This document shows, piece by piece, positions 17,694-28,304 of a DNA stretch of 64,000 bases. Within the stretch, counting starts at the first letter, position 1. The number at the start of each line of letters is the position of its first letter. The stretch comes from Rhizobacter sp. Root1221. Its GTDB lineage: Bacteria; Pseudomonadota; Gammaproteobacteria; Burkholderiales; Burkholderiaceae_C. The DNA lies in the NCBI RefSeq assembly GCF_001425785.1, contig NZ_LMDI01000001.1, positions 294,865-358,864 on the forward strand, read 5' to 3'. Position numbers and translations under genes: made by a program. The notes below the pieces were generated by a model, which did not search any database, was not told the DNA's origin, and saw only the letters and a list, made by a program, of their open reading frames with translations.

Positions 17694-17735
17694 GGGCCGC
17701 GCTTGTGGACGGCCACCTCTCCCTACGTTGTTGTC

Positions 17736-18248
17736 TTATTTGGGTGCCGACACGGTGACGAGCGCGGGGCGCAACACACGCTCGGCGATCAGGTAGCCCT
17801 TTTGCAGCACGGTGACGACGGTGTTGGGATCCTGTTCGGCCGGCACGACGCTGATGGCCTGGTGCTGGTGCGGGTCGAACCTGGTGCCGGCCGCCGGGTT
17901 GATCTCGAGCACCTTGTTGCGCTCCAGCGCCGCCGACAGCTGGCGCAGCGTGGCGTGCACGCCTTCCAGCAGCTGTTCCGGGGTGGCGGCGGGGATGGCG
18001 ATGGCGGCTTCGAGGCTGTCCTTGACGGGCAGCAGGCTGTCGGCAAAGCCTTCGAGGGCGAACTTGCGGGCCTTCGACACTTCCTCTTCAGCGCGGCGGC
18101 GGATGTTTTCGCCCTCGGCCTTGGCGCGCAGGTAGGCGTCGGACATCTCGGCGAGGCGGGCGTCGACGTCAGGGGCCGGCGGCGCGGTGTTCACTTCAGT
18201 GGTTTCGCCAACGTCTTGATTTTCCATGGGATTTTGGGGGTTCTGCAT
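17736..18248 (-). CDS. grpE: Nucleotide exchange factor GrpE
   Basis: GrpE releases ADP from DnaK. The 170-residue product has a coiled-coil N-terminal half ([32 protein letters not shown]) and the beta-wing C-terminal half ([33 protein letters not shown]). The ATG at 18248 is chosen because AAGAGGT stands eight bases upstream; a second ATG seven codons in has no ribosome binding site. It is the first gene of grpE-dnaK-dnaJ and follows a clear heat-shock promoter. Confidence 0.96.
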   Translation of the reverse strand: MQNPQNPMENQDVGETTEVNTAPPAPDVDARLAEMSDAYLRAKAEGENIRRRAEEEVSKARKFALEGFADSLLPVKDSLEAAIAIPAATPEQLLEGVHATLRQLSAALERNKVLEINPAAGTRFDPHQHQAISVVPAEQDPNTVVTVLQKGYLIAERVLRPALVTVSAPK

Positions 18249-18274
18249 GTGGTGGACCTCTTCGACTGCACCGC

Positions 18275-18302
18275 ACATGGGTGCATGCCCATCGGTTTCA
18301 AG
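18275..18302 (-). promoter_or_regulatory. Sigma-32 heat-shock promoter of grpE-dnaK-dnaJ
   Basis: On the minus strand the -35 CTTGAA (18302-18297) and the -10 ACCCATGT (18282-18275) are separated by 14 bases. This is a near-exact match to the sigma-32 consensus CTTGAA-N12-15-CCCCATNT. It lies 26 bases upstream of the grpE start, which allows a short leader containing the ribosome binding site. Confidence 0.82.
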
Positions 18303-18396
18303 AGGGAAAAGCGGGGAATTTTACCGGGCCATTGCAGGCCGGCCGGGAACGGCGTATTCGCGCGCGTCCTCCGGCGTGATTCGGCGCTTTTTGGCG

Positions 18397-18804
18397 CTAC
18401 TCCTTGCTCGCACTCCAGCGGTTCCATTCCGCCAACTGGCGGCGGTCGCGTTTGGTGGGCCGGCCCTGCTCGATGGCGAGCGAGGGTTCCGGCGCCTCGC
18501 GGTGCTGGCGGGCTGCCTCGTCCCGCCGGGCGATGCTCTCGGGCGTTTCCTCGTACAGGGCCTGCGCCACCGGCGCCGGGCCGCGCACGGCGCTCACCCC
18601 CAGCACGAGCACCGTGCGCACCACCACGCCCTGGCGCACCTCGATGCGGTCGCCCACGCGCACATCGCGCGAGGGTTTGGCATCCTGGTCGTTGACCTGG
18701 ATGCGCCCCTTGCCGATTTCCTGGGTGGCCAGGCTGCGGGTCTTGAAAAAGCGGGCAGCCCAAAGCCACTTGTCGAGGCGGACGTCGTCGTTCGGGGTGT
18801 TCAT
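18397..18804 (-). CDS. hslR: Heat-shock protein 15 (Hsp15), S4-domain ribosome-associated protein
   Basis: Hsp15 binds free 50S subunits carrying stalled nascent chains. The 135-residue product starts with the S4 RNA-binding domain, with VRLDKWLWAARFFKTRSLA, then GRIQVNDQDAKPSRDVRVGD. The tail is basic and charged (RPTKRDRRQLAEWNRW), which is typical of the family. It lies 15 bases after hemH and upstream of grpE, a gene order common in Burkholderiales. Confidence 0.92.
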   Translation of the reverse strand: MNTPNDDVRLDKWLWAARFFKTRSLATQEIGKGRIQVNDQDAKPSRDVRVGDRIEVRQGVVVRTVLVLGVSAVRGPAPVAQALYEETPESIARRDEAARQHREAPEPSLAIEQGRPTKRDRRQLAEWNRWSASKE

Positions 18805-18819
18805 GGGAAAAGCTCCGGA

Positions 18820-19911
18820 TCAGGCCTTGGCGCCGCCGTCGACCGCCCGCTGGCGCCGCAGCGCCAGCTCGCGGGCGTCGGGTCCGCCGCGTGTGTCCCA
18901 GCCCTGCAGGTGCCGTTCGGCGAGGGCGGTCAGCGCGCGCACCCAGTCGGTCTGGTCGTTCAGGCACGGGATGTACCTGAACTCGGTGCCGCCAGCCTTC
19001 AGGAAGGCGGTGCGGGCCTCCTGGTCGATCTCCTCGAGGGTCTCGAGGTTGTCGCTCGTGAACCCCGGGCACACCACGTCCACGCGGTGCACGCCCTGGT
19101 GGGCCAGGGTCACCAGCGTGGGCTCGGTGTACGGCTGCAACCATTCGGCGCGGCCCAGCCGGCTCTGGAAGGTGACGAGGTAGTCGTTGGCCGAGATGCC
19201 GAGCTGCTCGGACACGAGGCGGGCTGTCTTCAGGCATTCGCAGTGGTACGGGTCACCGAGTGTCAGGCTGCGCTTCGGGATGCCGTGGAAGCTCATCACG
19301 AGCTTGTCGGCGCGGCCGTTCGCGGCCCAGTGATCGGCGATGCGGCGGGCCACGGCGGCGATGTAGCCGGGGTCGTCGTGGAATCGGTTCACGAATCGGA
19401 ATTCGGGCAGCGCCCGGATGCGCCGCGACCAGCCCAGCACCGCGTCGACAACGCTGGCGGTGGTGGACGCCGCGTATTGCGGGTAGAGCGGCAGCACCAG
19501 TACGCGGGTGGCGCCCGCCGCCTTGAGTTCGTCGAGCACCTGTGGAATGGACGGCGCGCCGTAGCGCATGGCCGACCGGACGGTCACACGGTGCCCGCGC
19601 TCGCCCAGGTTGCCGGCCAGCCGCTTGGTGAGTACCTGGGTCCAGGTGGTGAGGGGCGACCCCTCCGGGGTCCAGATGCTCGCGTACCGTGCCGCGGACT
19701 GCCTCGGGCGGACGCGGAGGATCACGCCGTGCAGGATCAGCCACCACAGCGGGCGCGGGATTTCGACCACGCGCGGATCGCCCAGGAATTCGGCGAGGAA
19801 GCGGCGAACCGCCGAGGGCGTGGGCGCGTCGGGTGTCCCGAGGTTGCACAGCAGGACGGCGGTGAGTTCCGCCTGGTCGTGGGGGCGTGCGGGTTCGGGG
19901 GCAAAACTCAT
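18820..19911 (-). CDS. hemH: Ferrochelatase
   Basis: This enzyme inserts ferrous iron into protoporphyrin IX, the last step of heme synthesis. The 363-residue product has AVLLCNLGTPDAPTPSAVRRFLAEFL at the start. The catalytic His is in VMSFHGIPKRSLTLGDPYHCEC, and the acidic segment VCPGFTSDNLETLEEI carries the second active-site region. Length agrees with bacterial ferrochelatases of this clade. It is followed closely by hslR. An upstream promoter would lie in the 48 bases after the LOV kinase stop or further up. Confidence 0.96.
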   Translation of the reverse strand: MSFAPEPARPHDQAELTAVLLCNLGTPDAPTPSAVRRFLAEFLGDPRVVEIPRPLWWLILHGVILRVRPRQSAARYASIWTPEGSPLTTWTQVLTKRLAGNLGERGHRVTVRSAMRYGAPSIPQVLDELKAAGATRVLVLPLYPQYAASTTASVVDAVLGWSRRIRALPEFRFVNRFHDDPGYIAAVARRIADHWAANGRADKLVMSFHGIPKRSLTLGDPYHCECLKTARLVSEQLGISANDYLVTFQSRLGRAEWLQPYTEPTLVTLAHQGVHRVDVVCPGFTSDNLETLEEIDQEARTAFLKAGGTEFRYIPCLNDQTDWVRALTALAERHLQGWDTRGGPDARELALRRQRAVDGGAKA

Positions 19912-19959
19912 GGAACGGTGGGTCTCCGGGCGGGCGGTCAGTTCATGATTATCAGCCTC

Positions 19960-22900
19960 TCAGGCCGTCGGCGCGGCCCCGCGGATGCGCCGGGAGATGT
20001 CGTCGATGTCGGCGAGCACGGCGGCGATGTCGATGGGTTTGGTCCAGTAGCCGATGAAGCCGGCCTCGTAGGCACGCTGGACGTCATCAGGCATGGCGTC
20101 GGCCGAGCACATGTAGGCCGGCGCGGTGCCAAGGCCCGGCAGCCTGCGCAGTTCCCGCAACACGTCGAAACCCGACATGCCGGGGAGGTGAGCGTCGAGC
20201 ACCAGCACCTCGGGCTGCCATTCGCTGGCCACCGCGAGGGCTTCTTCGCCGTCTTCGGCCACGCGGAGCTCGACCTGGCTGTTGTGCATGCGGAGTGCGC
20301 CCTCGAACAGGATCGCATTGATGCGGTTGTCTTCCACGTACAGCATGCGCAGGGGGGGGCGAGACGGGGCAGGGGGGGCTTCGCACTCGGGCATCGTGGC
20401 GAGATTGTCGTACACCGTATCGGGTGCGTCGTCGCGCTGGAGTTCGATCGACACGTGCGTGCCGCGTCCCGCCAGGCTGCTCACGTCGAGTTTGCCTCCG
20501 ATGGCCTGGGTCAGGCTGCGCGCGATGATCAGGCCGAGGCCGGTGCCCTCGATGTTGGACGTCTCCTTGCCCAGCCGCTCGAAGGGCTGGAAGAGCCGCG
20601 CCATCTGCATCTCGGTCATGCCCGGCCCGGTGTCCTCGATGACCAGCGTGACGAACCCGCGCCGGCCGGTGTCCACCGACAGCCGCACGGCACCGCCCGC
20701 GTGGTTGTACTTGATGGCGTTCGATGCGATGTTGAGCACCACCTGGCGCAGGCGCTGCATGTCGGCGCGCACCCACGTGTGCGCGGGAACCTGGTTGTCG
20801 AGCCGCACCCGGCGCGCCGAGGCGGCCGGTTGCAGCAGTTCGAGGGTGCGCTCCACGGTGTCGTCGAGTGCCACGGGGCCGATGGCCAGGGTCATCGCCC
20901 CTTCCTCGACCTTCTGCAGATCGAGCACGTCGTTGATCAGCGCCAGCAGGTGCTGGCCGGCGTTGAGCACGTGGTCGGCGTAGCCGCCGATCTCGGTGCC
21001 GTCACCGCCGCCCGGGGTCATGCGCATGAGTTGCGCGAAACCGATGACCGCATTCAGTGGCGTGCGCATCTCGTGGCTCATGCGCGAGAGGAACTGCGAT
21101 TTGGCATGGCTCGCCAGTTCCGCCGCCTGCTTCTCGCGCAGGGCCTGCTCCGCCTGCTTGGCGCTGGTGATGTCGGAATGGGTGCCCACCACGCGCAGCG
21201 GGCGGCCTTCGGCGTTGTGCCCCACCACCTTGCCGCGGTCGAGGATCCAGAGGTCGTGGCCGTCCCGGTGCCGGATGCGGTGCTCGGATTGGTACACCTG
21301 CGTCTCGCAGCGCAAGTGGCGGCGCAGGCCCGACATCACCCGCGGCAGGTCGTCGACATGGATGCGGGATGTCCATTCCTCCAGCGAGTCGCCGATCTCG
21401 TGTTCGGCGTACCCCAGCATCTTCTTCCAGCGGGGCGAGTAGTACACCTTGTTCGTCTGGGCATCCCAGTCCCACACGCCATCCCCGGACCCCTCGAGCG
21501 CGAACTTCCAGCGTTCTTCGGCGGCGATCAGCGCCAGCTCGGAGGCCCGGTGCTGCGTGATGTCGCGGAAGGTCAGCACCACTGAAAACGTGCTGCCTTC
21601 CGGGCGCAGCTGCAGCGGGTGGCCGTTGAGTTCGAGCCAGCGCAACTGCCCGTCGGGGCGGCGCAGCGCATGCACGCTGCGCGAGAGCGGCTCGCCGCTG
21701 CGCACCACGCGGCGCACCGGGTGGTCCTCGTGCGCCAGGGGGCGCGCGGCGGCGGACATGAACTCGAACGGCCAGCCGTCCGTGTTGCCCACGACCGCCA
21801 CGGGGTCCACCCCGAGCACGTCGCAGCCCGCGGGGTTGATGGCGATGATGGTGAGCGTGGGGGTGACCACCACCAGGCCGTCGCTGATGGCCGAGGCCAC
21901 CGACCGGTACAACTCCTCGCTCAGCCGCAGCTTGTCGGCGGCGCGGGTCTGGTCGGTCACGTCGTGCTGCACGCCGATGTAGTGGGTCAGCTCGCCATTG
22001 CCGTCGAACACCGGCGCCACGTGCAGGGCGTTCATGAACGAGGTGCCGTCCTTGCGCACGTTGTTGACCACCACGCTGCATTCGCGGCGCTCGGCGATGG
22101 CCTCGCGCAGCCGGACGAGCGGCGCCTGGTCGGTCATGTGGCCCTGCAGCAGGCGGCAGTTGCGGCCCAGCAGTTCGTCCTGCGAGAACCCGGTCAGCGT
22201 CTCGAAGGCCGGGTTGACGTACACCATCGGCATGTCCGGCTGGTTGGCGTCGCACACGCACATGGGCAGCGCGGCCGCGGCCTCGACGGCGCCTTTCATC
22301 ACCATCAGGCCGCGTTCCAGCGCGCGCAGCTCGGTGAGGTCGCGGGTAACATACAGCACCCGGTTTCCGGGCATGGGCGACACGCGGGCCTCGAACCAGC
22401 GGGTGACACCGTCGCGGGTGCGCAGCGCGTACTCGTGGCGCTGCACCTGCCCCGTGTGCAGCGCGAGGCGGATCGCGTTCATCGCCTTCTGCGCCAGGTC
22501 GCTGGACAGCTCGACGCCGAACTTCTCGCCGCGCACCTTGGACCAGTCGTGGATCAGCATCGGGTGCTCGGGCGAGCTGCACTCGAGGAAGCGGCCCTCG
22601 CCGTCGAGCACGAACCACAGGTCGGGCACGGCCTCGAGCACCGCGGTGAGGCGCCCCTGTGAATCGCGGAGCTCGGCCTCCCGGGATGCCAGGGCCAGTT
22701 CGGCGCGCTTGCGGTCGGTGATGTCGATGGACATGTGCACCACGTTGCCGTCCGGCAACCGGCGCCCGCTGACGATCAGCCACGTGTCCCGCCACCGGAT
22801 CTCGTGCTGCTCGGCCTGGTGCGACGCGATGGACAGGCGCCACTCGATGAAGGCCTCCTCGTTGCCGACGGCGTCGGGATAGTCGCCCGCGTAGGCCATC

Positions 22901-23946
22901 TCGCGCACCATCTCCGGCCAGTTTGCCTGGGCCCTCAGCTGGCGCCGGTGGATCTCCTTTCGCCAGGCCGCGTTGGACCGGATCACCCTGCCGTCCGGGT
23001 CGCTGATCATCACGCAGGCGACGAGGGATTCGAGGGCATCGCTCAGCAACTGCTCGGCTTGGCGGGCGGCCTTCTGGGCCTGCAGGCGCGCGGTGATGTT
23101 GCTGGTGGCGCCCCGGTAGCCGCGGAACATCCCTTTGCTGTCGAACACCGGCATGCCGCTGATGCTGGTGGTGACCACGCCCTTCGGCGTGGGGCGGTCG
23201 GTGATGATGTCCTTGAACGGCAGCCGCTCTGCCCGCGCGGAGAGAAACCGGTCCCACGAGTTGGTGGTGTCGGCCTCGCACCGGCGGTTGATGTCCTGCA
23301 TCGTCAGGCCGAGGTTGTCGGTGGGCGAACGGCCGGTGTGGGACTCGATGCTGTCGGACACCCAGGTGAGCCGGCCGTTGTCGTCGGTTTCCCAGAGCCA
23401 GTCGCTGCTCGACAGGCTGGCAGTGCGCACACGGGCGGCCTGGCGCCGCAAGTGCCGCTCGCTCAGGCGCGATCGGAGCAGCGCGTTGCACACTTCGGCC
23501 GCGTCGTGCAGCGCGTCGCGGTGGGCCGGCGTGAGTGCGCGCGCCGCCGGGTCGAACACGCACACCGCCCCGACCCGATATCCCTCCACGGTGAGCGGCG
23601 CGCCAGCGTAGGCGCGGATGTTCGGGGTGCCGGTGACGGACGGCTGATCGGAAAAGCGGTGGTCGCGGGACGCGTCGCCCACCTCCAGCAGGTCGGGCGT
23701 GAGCACGGTGTGGGCGCAGAACGCCTCGTCGCGCGGGAGGTTCCCCAGAGGGGGCCCGGCCTCGGCCTTGAACCAGACGCGGTGCTCGTCCACGAGGGTG
23801 ATGGCCGCCATGGCGTGGCCGAGCTGTTGGCGCAGCAGCCGGACGATGGCGTCGAACGCCGGTTCATGGTCGGAGTCGAGGATGCGCAGCGCGCGCAACG
23901 TCTGCAACCGTCCGGACTCATCGGCGGGGAGAGGGGCGGAAGGCAT
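19960..23946 (-). CDS. Hybrid histidine kinase with GAF, several PAS domains, a LOV photosensor and a receiver
   Basis: The 1328-residue soluble kinase has a GAF domain (about 15-165) and PAS domains (about 180-290, 305-415, 430-540). A LOV domain (about 555-665) follows, then two more PAS domains (about 675-800, 810-930). HisKA carries H958 (MSHEMRTPLNAVIGFAQLM), the HATPase domain covers about 1065-1175, and the receiver has phosphoacceptor D1251 and K1303. The LOV domain has the flavin-adduct cysteine C597 in GRNCRLLQG, VNNVRKDGTSF and Q660 in GVQHDVT, so blue-light sensing is expected. There are no TM helices. It is divergent from a HAD phosphatase gene with a 31-base gap. The output partner is unknown. 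Confidence 0.9.
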   Translation of the reverse strand: MPSAPLPADESGRLQTLRALRILDSDHEPAFDAIVRLLRQQLGHAMAAITLVDEHRVWFKAEAGPPLGNLPRDEAFCAHTVLTPDLLEVGDASRDHRFSDQPSVTGTPNIRAYAGAPLTVEGYRVGAVCVFDPAARALTPAHRDALHDAAEVCNALLRSRLSERHLRRQAARVRTASLSSSDWLWETDDNGRLTWVSDSIESHTGRSPTDNLGLTMQDINRRCEADTTNSWDRFLSARAERLPFKDIITDRPTPKGVVTTSISGMPVFDSKGMFRGYRGATSNITARLQAQKAARQAEQLLSDALESLVACVMISDPDGRVIRSNAAWRKEIHRRQLRAQANWPEMVREMAYAGDYPDAVGNEEAFIEWRLSIASHQAEQHEIRWRDTWLIVSGRRLPDGNVVHMSIDITDRKRAELALASREAELRDSQGRLTAVLEAVPDLWFVLDGEGRFLECSSPEHPMLIHDWSKVRGEKFGVELSSDLAQKAMNAIRLALHTGQVQRHEYALRTRDGVTRWFEARVSPMPGNRVLYVTRDLTELRALERGLMVMKGAVEAAAALPMCVCDANQPDMPMVYVNPAFETLTGFSQDELLGRNCRLLQGHMTDQAPLVRLREAIAERRECSVVVNNVRKDGTSFMNALHVAPVFDGNGELTHYIGVQHDVTDQTRAADKLRLSEELYRSVASAISDGLVVVTPTLTIIAINPAGCDVLGVDPVAVVGNTDGWPFEFMSAAARPLAHEDHPVRRVVRSGEPLSRSVHALRRPDGQLRWLELNGHPLQLRPEGSTFSVVLTFRDITQHRASELALIAAEERWKFALEGSGDGVWDWDAQTNKVYYSPRWKKMLGYAEHEIGDSLEEWTSRIHVDDLPRVMSGLRRHLRCETQVYQSEHRIRHRDGHDLWILDRGKVVGHNAEGRPLRVVGTHSDITSAKQAEQALREKQAAELASHAKSQFLSRMSHEMRTPLNAVIGFAQLMRMTPGGGDGTEIGGYADHVLNAGQHLLALINDVLDLQKVEEGAMTLAIGPVALDDTVERTLELLQPAASARRVRLDNQVPAHTWVRADMQRLRQVVLNIASNAIKYNHAGGAVRLSVDTGRRGFVTLVIEDTGPGMTEMQMARLFQPFERLGKETSNIEGTGLGLIIARSLTQAIGGKLDVSSLAGRGTHVSIELQRDDAPDTVYDNLATMPECEAPPAPSRPPLRMLYVEDNRINAILFEGALRMHNSQVELRVAEDGEEALAVASEWQPEVLVLDAHLPGMSGFDVLRELRRLPGLGTAPAYMCSADAMPDDVQRAYEAGFIGYWTKPIDIAAVLADIDDISRRIRGAAPTA

Positions 23947-23977
23947 GGTCGTTTTACTGTAGCGGAGAATGCCGGGC

Positions 23978-24709
23978 ATGACGTCTGGCAACCTCACTGA
24001 GTCGGGACTTCCGACAAATTCTCCACCACTCGCGCTGAGCTTCGACCTCGACGACACGCTGTGGCCCATCTGGCCCACCATCGAACGGGCGGAGCAGGTG
24101 TTGCACGGGTGGTTGGGCGAGCATGCGCCGGCCACGGCAGGGCGTTTCGATGCGGCCGGCCTGCGGGCCCTGCGCAACGCAGTGGGTGAACGCCATCCCG
24201 AATGGGGGCACGACCTGAGCCGCATGCGGCTTGAAAGCCTTCGCGAAGCGCTGGTGCTCGCGGGCGATGACCCGTCGCTGGCCGAGGCCGCCTTCGCGGT
24301 GTTTTTTGAAGCCCGCCAGCAGGTCACGTTGTATGCAGATGCGCGCGAGGCGCTCGGCCGCCTGGCGGCCCGCTTCCCGCTGGTCGCCGTCACCAACGGC
24401 AACTCCGAATTGGCCCGCGTGGGGCTGGACACGCTGTTCCAGGCAAGCCTGAGTGCCATCCGCTTCGGCGTGGGAAAACCCGACCCGCGCATCTTCCTGG
24501 CCGCGTGCGAGCGCCTGGGGGTGGCGCCCGGCCGGGTGCTGCACATCGGTGACGACCTGATGCTCGACGTGAACGGCGCGCTCGAGGCCGGGCTGCAGGC
24601 GGTGTGGTTGCGGCGCGAGGTGGGGGTGGACGAACCCGCTCCGGCCTTGAAAGCGCCTTACCGGGTGTTCGACAACCTGACCCGGCTCGCCGACGCCCTG
24701 GGTTGCTGA
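23978..24709 (+). CDS. HAD-superfamily hydrolase (YigB-like phosphatase)
   Basis: The 243-residue phosphatase of HAD subfamily IA has motif I SFDLDDTLW near the N-terminus and motif II VAVTNGNSELA. The motif III lysine is in FGVGKPDPRIFLAA and motif IV is IGDDLMLDVNGALEAG, all intact. The family acts on FMN and other small phosphates; the substrate here is not known. Two ATGs compete: 23978 has GGAG ten bases upstream, while 23969 lies only two bases from it, so the later start is preferred. Divergent from the LOV kinase; convergent with the cyclase gene with a 7-base gap. Confidence 0.88.
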   Translation: MTSGNLTESGLPTNSPPLALSFDLDDTLWPIWPTIERAEQVLHGWLGEHAPATAGRFDAAGLRALRNAVGERHPEWGHDLSRMRLESLREALVLAGDDPSLAEAAFAVFFEARQQVTLYADAREALGRLAARFPLVAVTNGNSELARVGLDTLFQASLSAIRFGVGKPDPRIFLAACERLGVAPGRVLHIGDDLMLDVNGALEAGLQAVWLRREVGVDEPAPALKAPYRVFDNLTRLADALGC

Positions 24710-24716
24710 AGGGGAA

Positions 24717-25685
24717 TCAGCGGAACGAGAGGTCTTCCGGCGCCTGCGGCATGGTGTCGGAGAACCGCATGACCTCGAACCGCACGTGCGGGGCGGTGGG
24801 GTCGCTGAGCGAAGCCCCGAGCCCGAGCGTGCCGCTGCCGTGCAGCGTGCAGGTGCCGCGGCGCAGCGACACGATCTCGGAGCCGCCCGAGAACCGCACG
24901 TAGGTGCCGTTGAAGCTGAGGTCGGTGAGTTGGAACGCCCCGCCGTGCCAGTCGATGCGGGCGTGGGAGCGTGACACGCGGGAGTCGTCGATGCAGTAGG
25001 TGACCTGCGGGCTGCGCCCGAGCACCACCGGCAGCGACGGGCCGGCAAACACGCGGTTCTGGTCGAGGCAGATCAGGCGGATGCCTTCGGGCTCGACGGG
25101 CGAGGACTGCAGTTCGCCGTAGGCCGTGGCGGCGGTGTCGCTGAAGCGGCGCCCCTCCAGCAGGAACACATGCACCGGCTCCACACGGCCCCGCAATTGC
25201 ACCCGGTCGAGGCTGCGAAAGCGCGCCCGCACGCCGTCGGGCTGGCCGCTGACGACGCTGACGGTGGCCAGGATCTCGTTGTCGCCGGCGTGGTCGAGCA
25301 GGCGGGCGGCCACGTTGACCGCATCGCCGAAACAATCGCCGGACATCTCGATGACCTCACCCTGGGCAATGCCCACCTGCAGCCTGAGCACCGGCGCGCG
25401 GGTGTCCGCGGCCCGTGTGCTGGTGGACAGCGGGGTGATGCGGTCCATCGAGTCGTGCATTTCGTCGGCCGCCATGACGGCGGCGACCGGGCTCTCGAAC
25501 ACGGCCATCAGGCCATCGCCGAGGGTCTTCACGACCACCCCGCCGGCATTTCCCACGATGCGACCGACCAGGGCCACGCTCTGCGTGACCACGGTGGTGG
25601 CTTCGGCGTTGCCGAGGGTCTCGTACAGCGAAGTGCTGCCGCGCAGGTCCGCGAACAGGACGGTGCGCTGAAGAATCTGCGTCAT
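24717..25685 (-). CDS. Class III nucleotidyl cyclase domain fused to an FHA domain
   Basis: The 322-residue cytoplasmic protein has a cyclase homology domain over about 1-175. The metal-binding aspartates are in LFADLRGST and KTLGDGLMAVF, and GDAVNVAARLLDHA carries the transition-state Asn and Arg, so it should be catalytic. The FHA domain covers about 200-315 (PVVLGRSPQVTYCIDDSRVSRSHARI, LTDLSFNGTYV) and binds phosphothreonine peptides. The product nucleotide (cAMP is likely by family) cannot be proven here. The start at 25685 places FADLRG ten residues in. It stands alone, between rpoD and the HAD gene. Confidence 0.87.
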   Translation of the reverse strand: MTQILQRTVLFADLRGSTSLYETLGNAEATTVVTQSVALVGRIVGNAGGVVVKTLGDGLMAVFESPVAAVMAADEMHDSMDRITPLSTSTRAADTRAPVLRLQVGIAQGEVIEMSGDCFGDAVNVAARLLDHAGDNEILATVSVVSGQPDGVRARFRSLDRVQLRGRVEPVHVFLLEGRRFSDTAATAYGELQSSPVEPEGIRLICLDQNRVFAGPSLPVVLGRSPQVTYCIDDSRVSRSHARIDWHGGAFQLTDLSFNGTYVRFSGGSEIVSLRRGTCTLHGSGTLGLGASLSDPTAPHVRFEVMRFSDTMPQAPEDLSFR

Positions 25686-25713
25686 GTCGTGAAGTTTATG
25701 GCAATAAATGCAG

Positions 25714-25741
25714 AAAGCCCCGGGCAGATGCCCGGGGCTTT
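25714..25741 (-). terminator. Rho-independent terminator of rpoD
   Basis: AAAGCCCCGGGCA (25714-25726), a two-base spacer and TGCCCGGGGCTTT (25729-25741) form a 13-base-pair stem. It lies 26 bases beyond the rpoD stop and only 28 bases beyond the cyclase start codon on the upstream side. The stem continues into TTTC on the minus strand. Confidence 0.85.
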
Positions 25742-25766
25742 CCGTGTTGTTCGACGGATCGAACGG

Positions 25767-27944
<2,178 letters not shown>

Positions 27945-28097
27945 GCAATTCCTCGAATGGTGGTGGGCATCACGGCTTCATGCCGATTGCCTCGCTGACG
28001 ATCCACGGACGACACAGGTGTGTCCTGTTGCCCAAAAAACAAGCAGGTGCAGCACGGCATGTGTCAAAAAGGAATCGGAAACGGGCAAGCCAGCCGC

Positions 28098-28124
28098 GCC
28101 GGCCGAACAGCAGTTCGGGCCGGC
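28098..28124 (-). other. Imperfect inverted repeat in the long rpoD leader
   Basis: GCCGG-CCGAAC, loop AGCA, GTTCGG-G-CCGGC: 11 pairs with one bulged base. It lies in the 350-base gap between dnaG and rpoD, about 155 bases upstream of the rpoD start. There is no T tract, so it is not a normal terminator. The same gap carries two copies of GAAACGGGCAAG-like sequence (about 28078 and 28138). I see no protein gene in the gap. Confidence 0.4.
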
Positions 28125-28275
28125 CAGGGGCAGGCATGAAACGGGCAAGACTCGCGTGATCATCCAAAGAAACGCAGTCCTTGCGGGGAAGGTTGGCCTG
28201 TATGGGGACCCTGGTTCGAAGGGTGGCCGGGGCCCGGAGGTACTGCTGTCACTCTTGCGCCGTAACAAACCCTTG

Positions 28276-28304
28276 ATTATGGTCGATGCAGTCCGTTACG
28301 TCAA
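28276..28304 (-). promoter_or_regulatory. Sigma-70-type promoter for rpoD at the end of dnaG
   Basis: On the minus strand TTGACG (28304-28299), a 17-base spacer and CATAAT (28281-28276) overlap the dnaG stop codon region. This would give a leader of about 325 bases before rpoD. The match and spacing are good for this high-G+C background. Confidence 0.55.
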
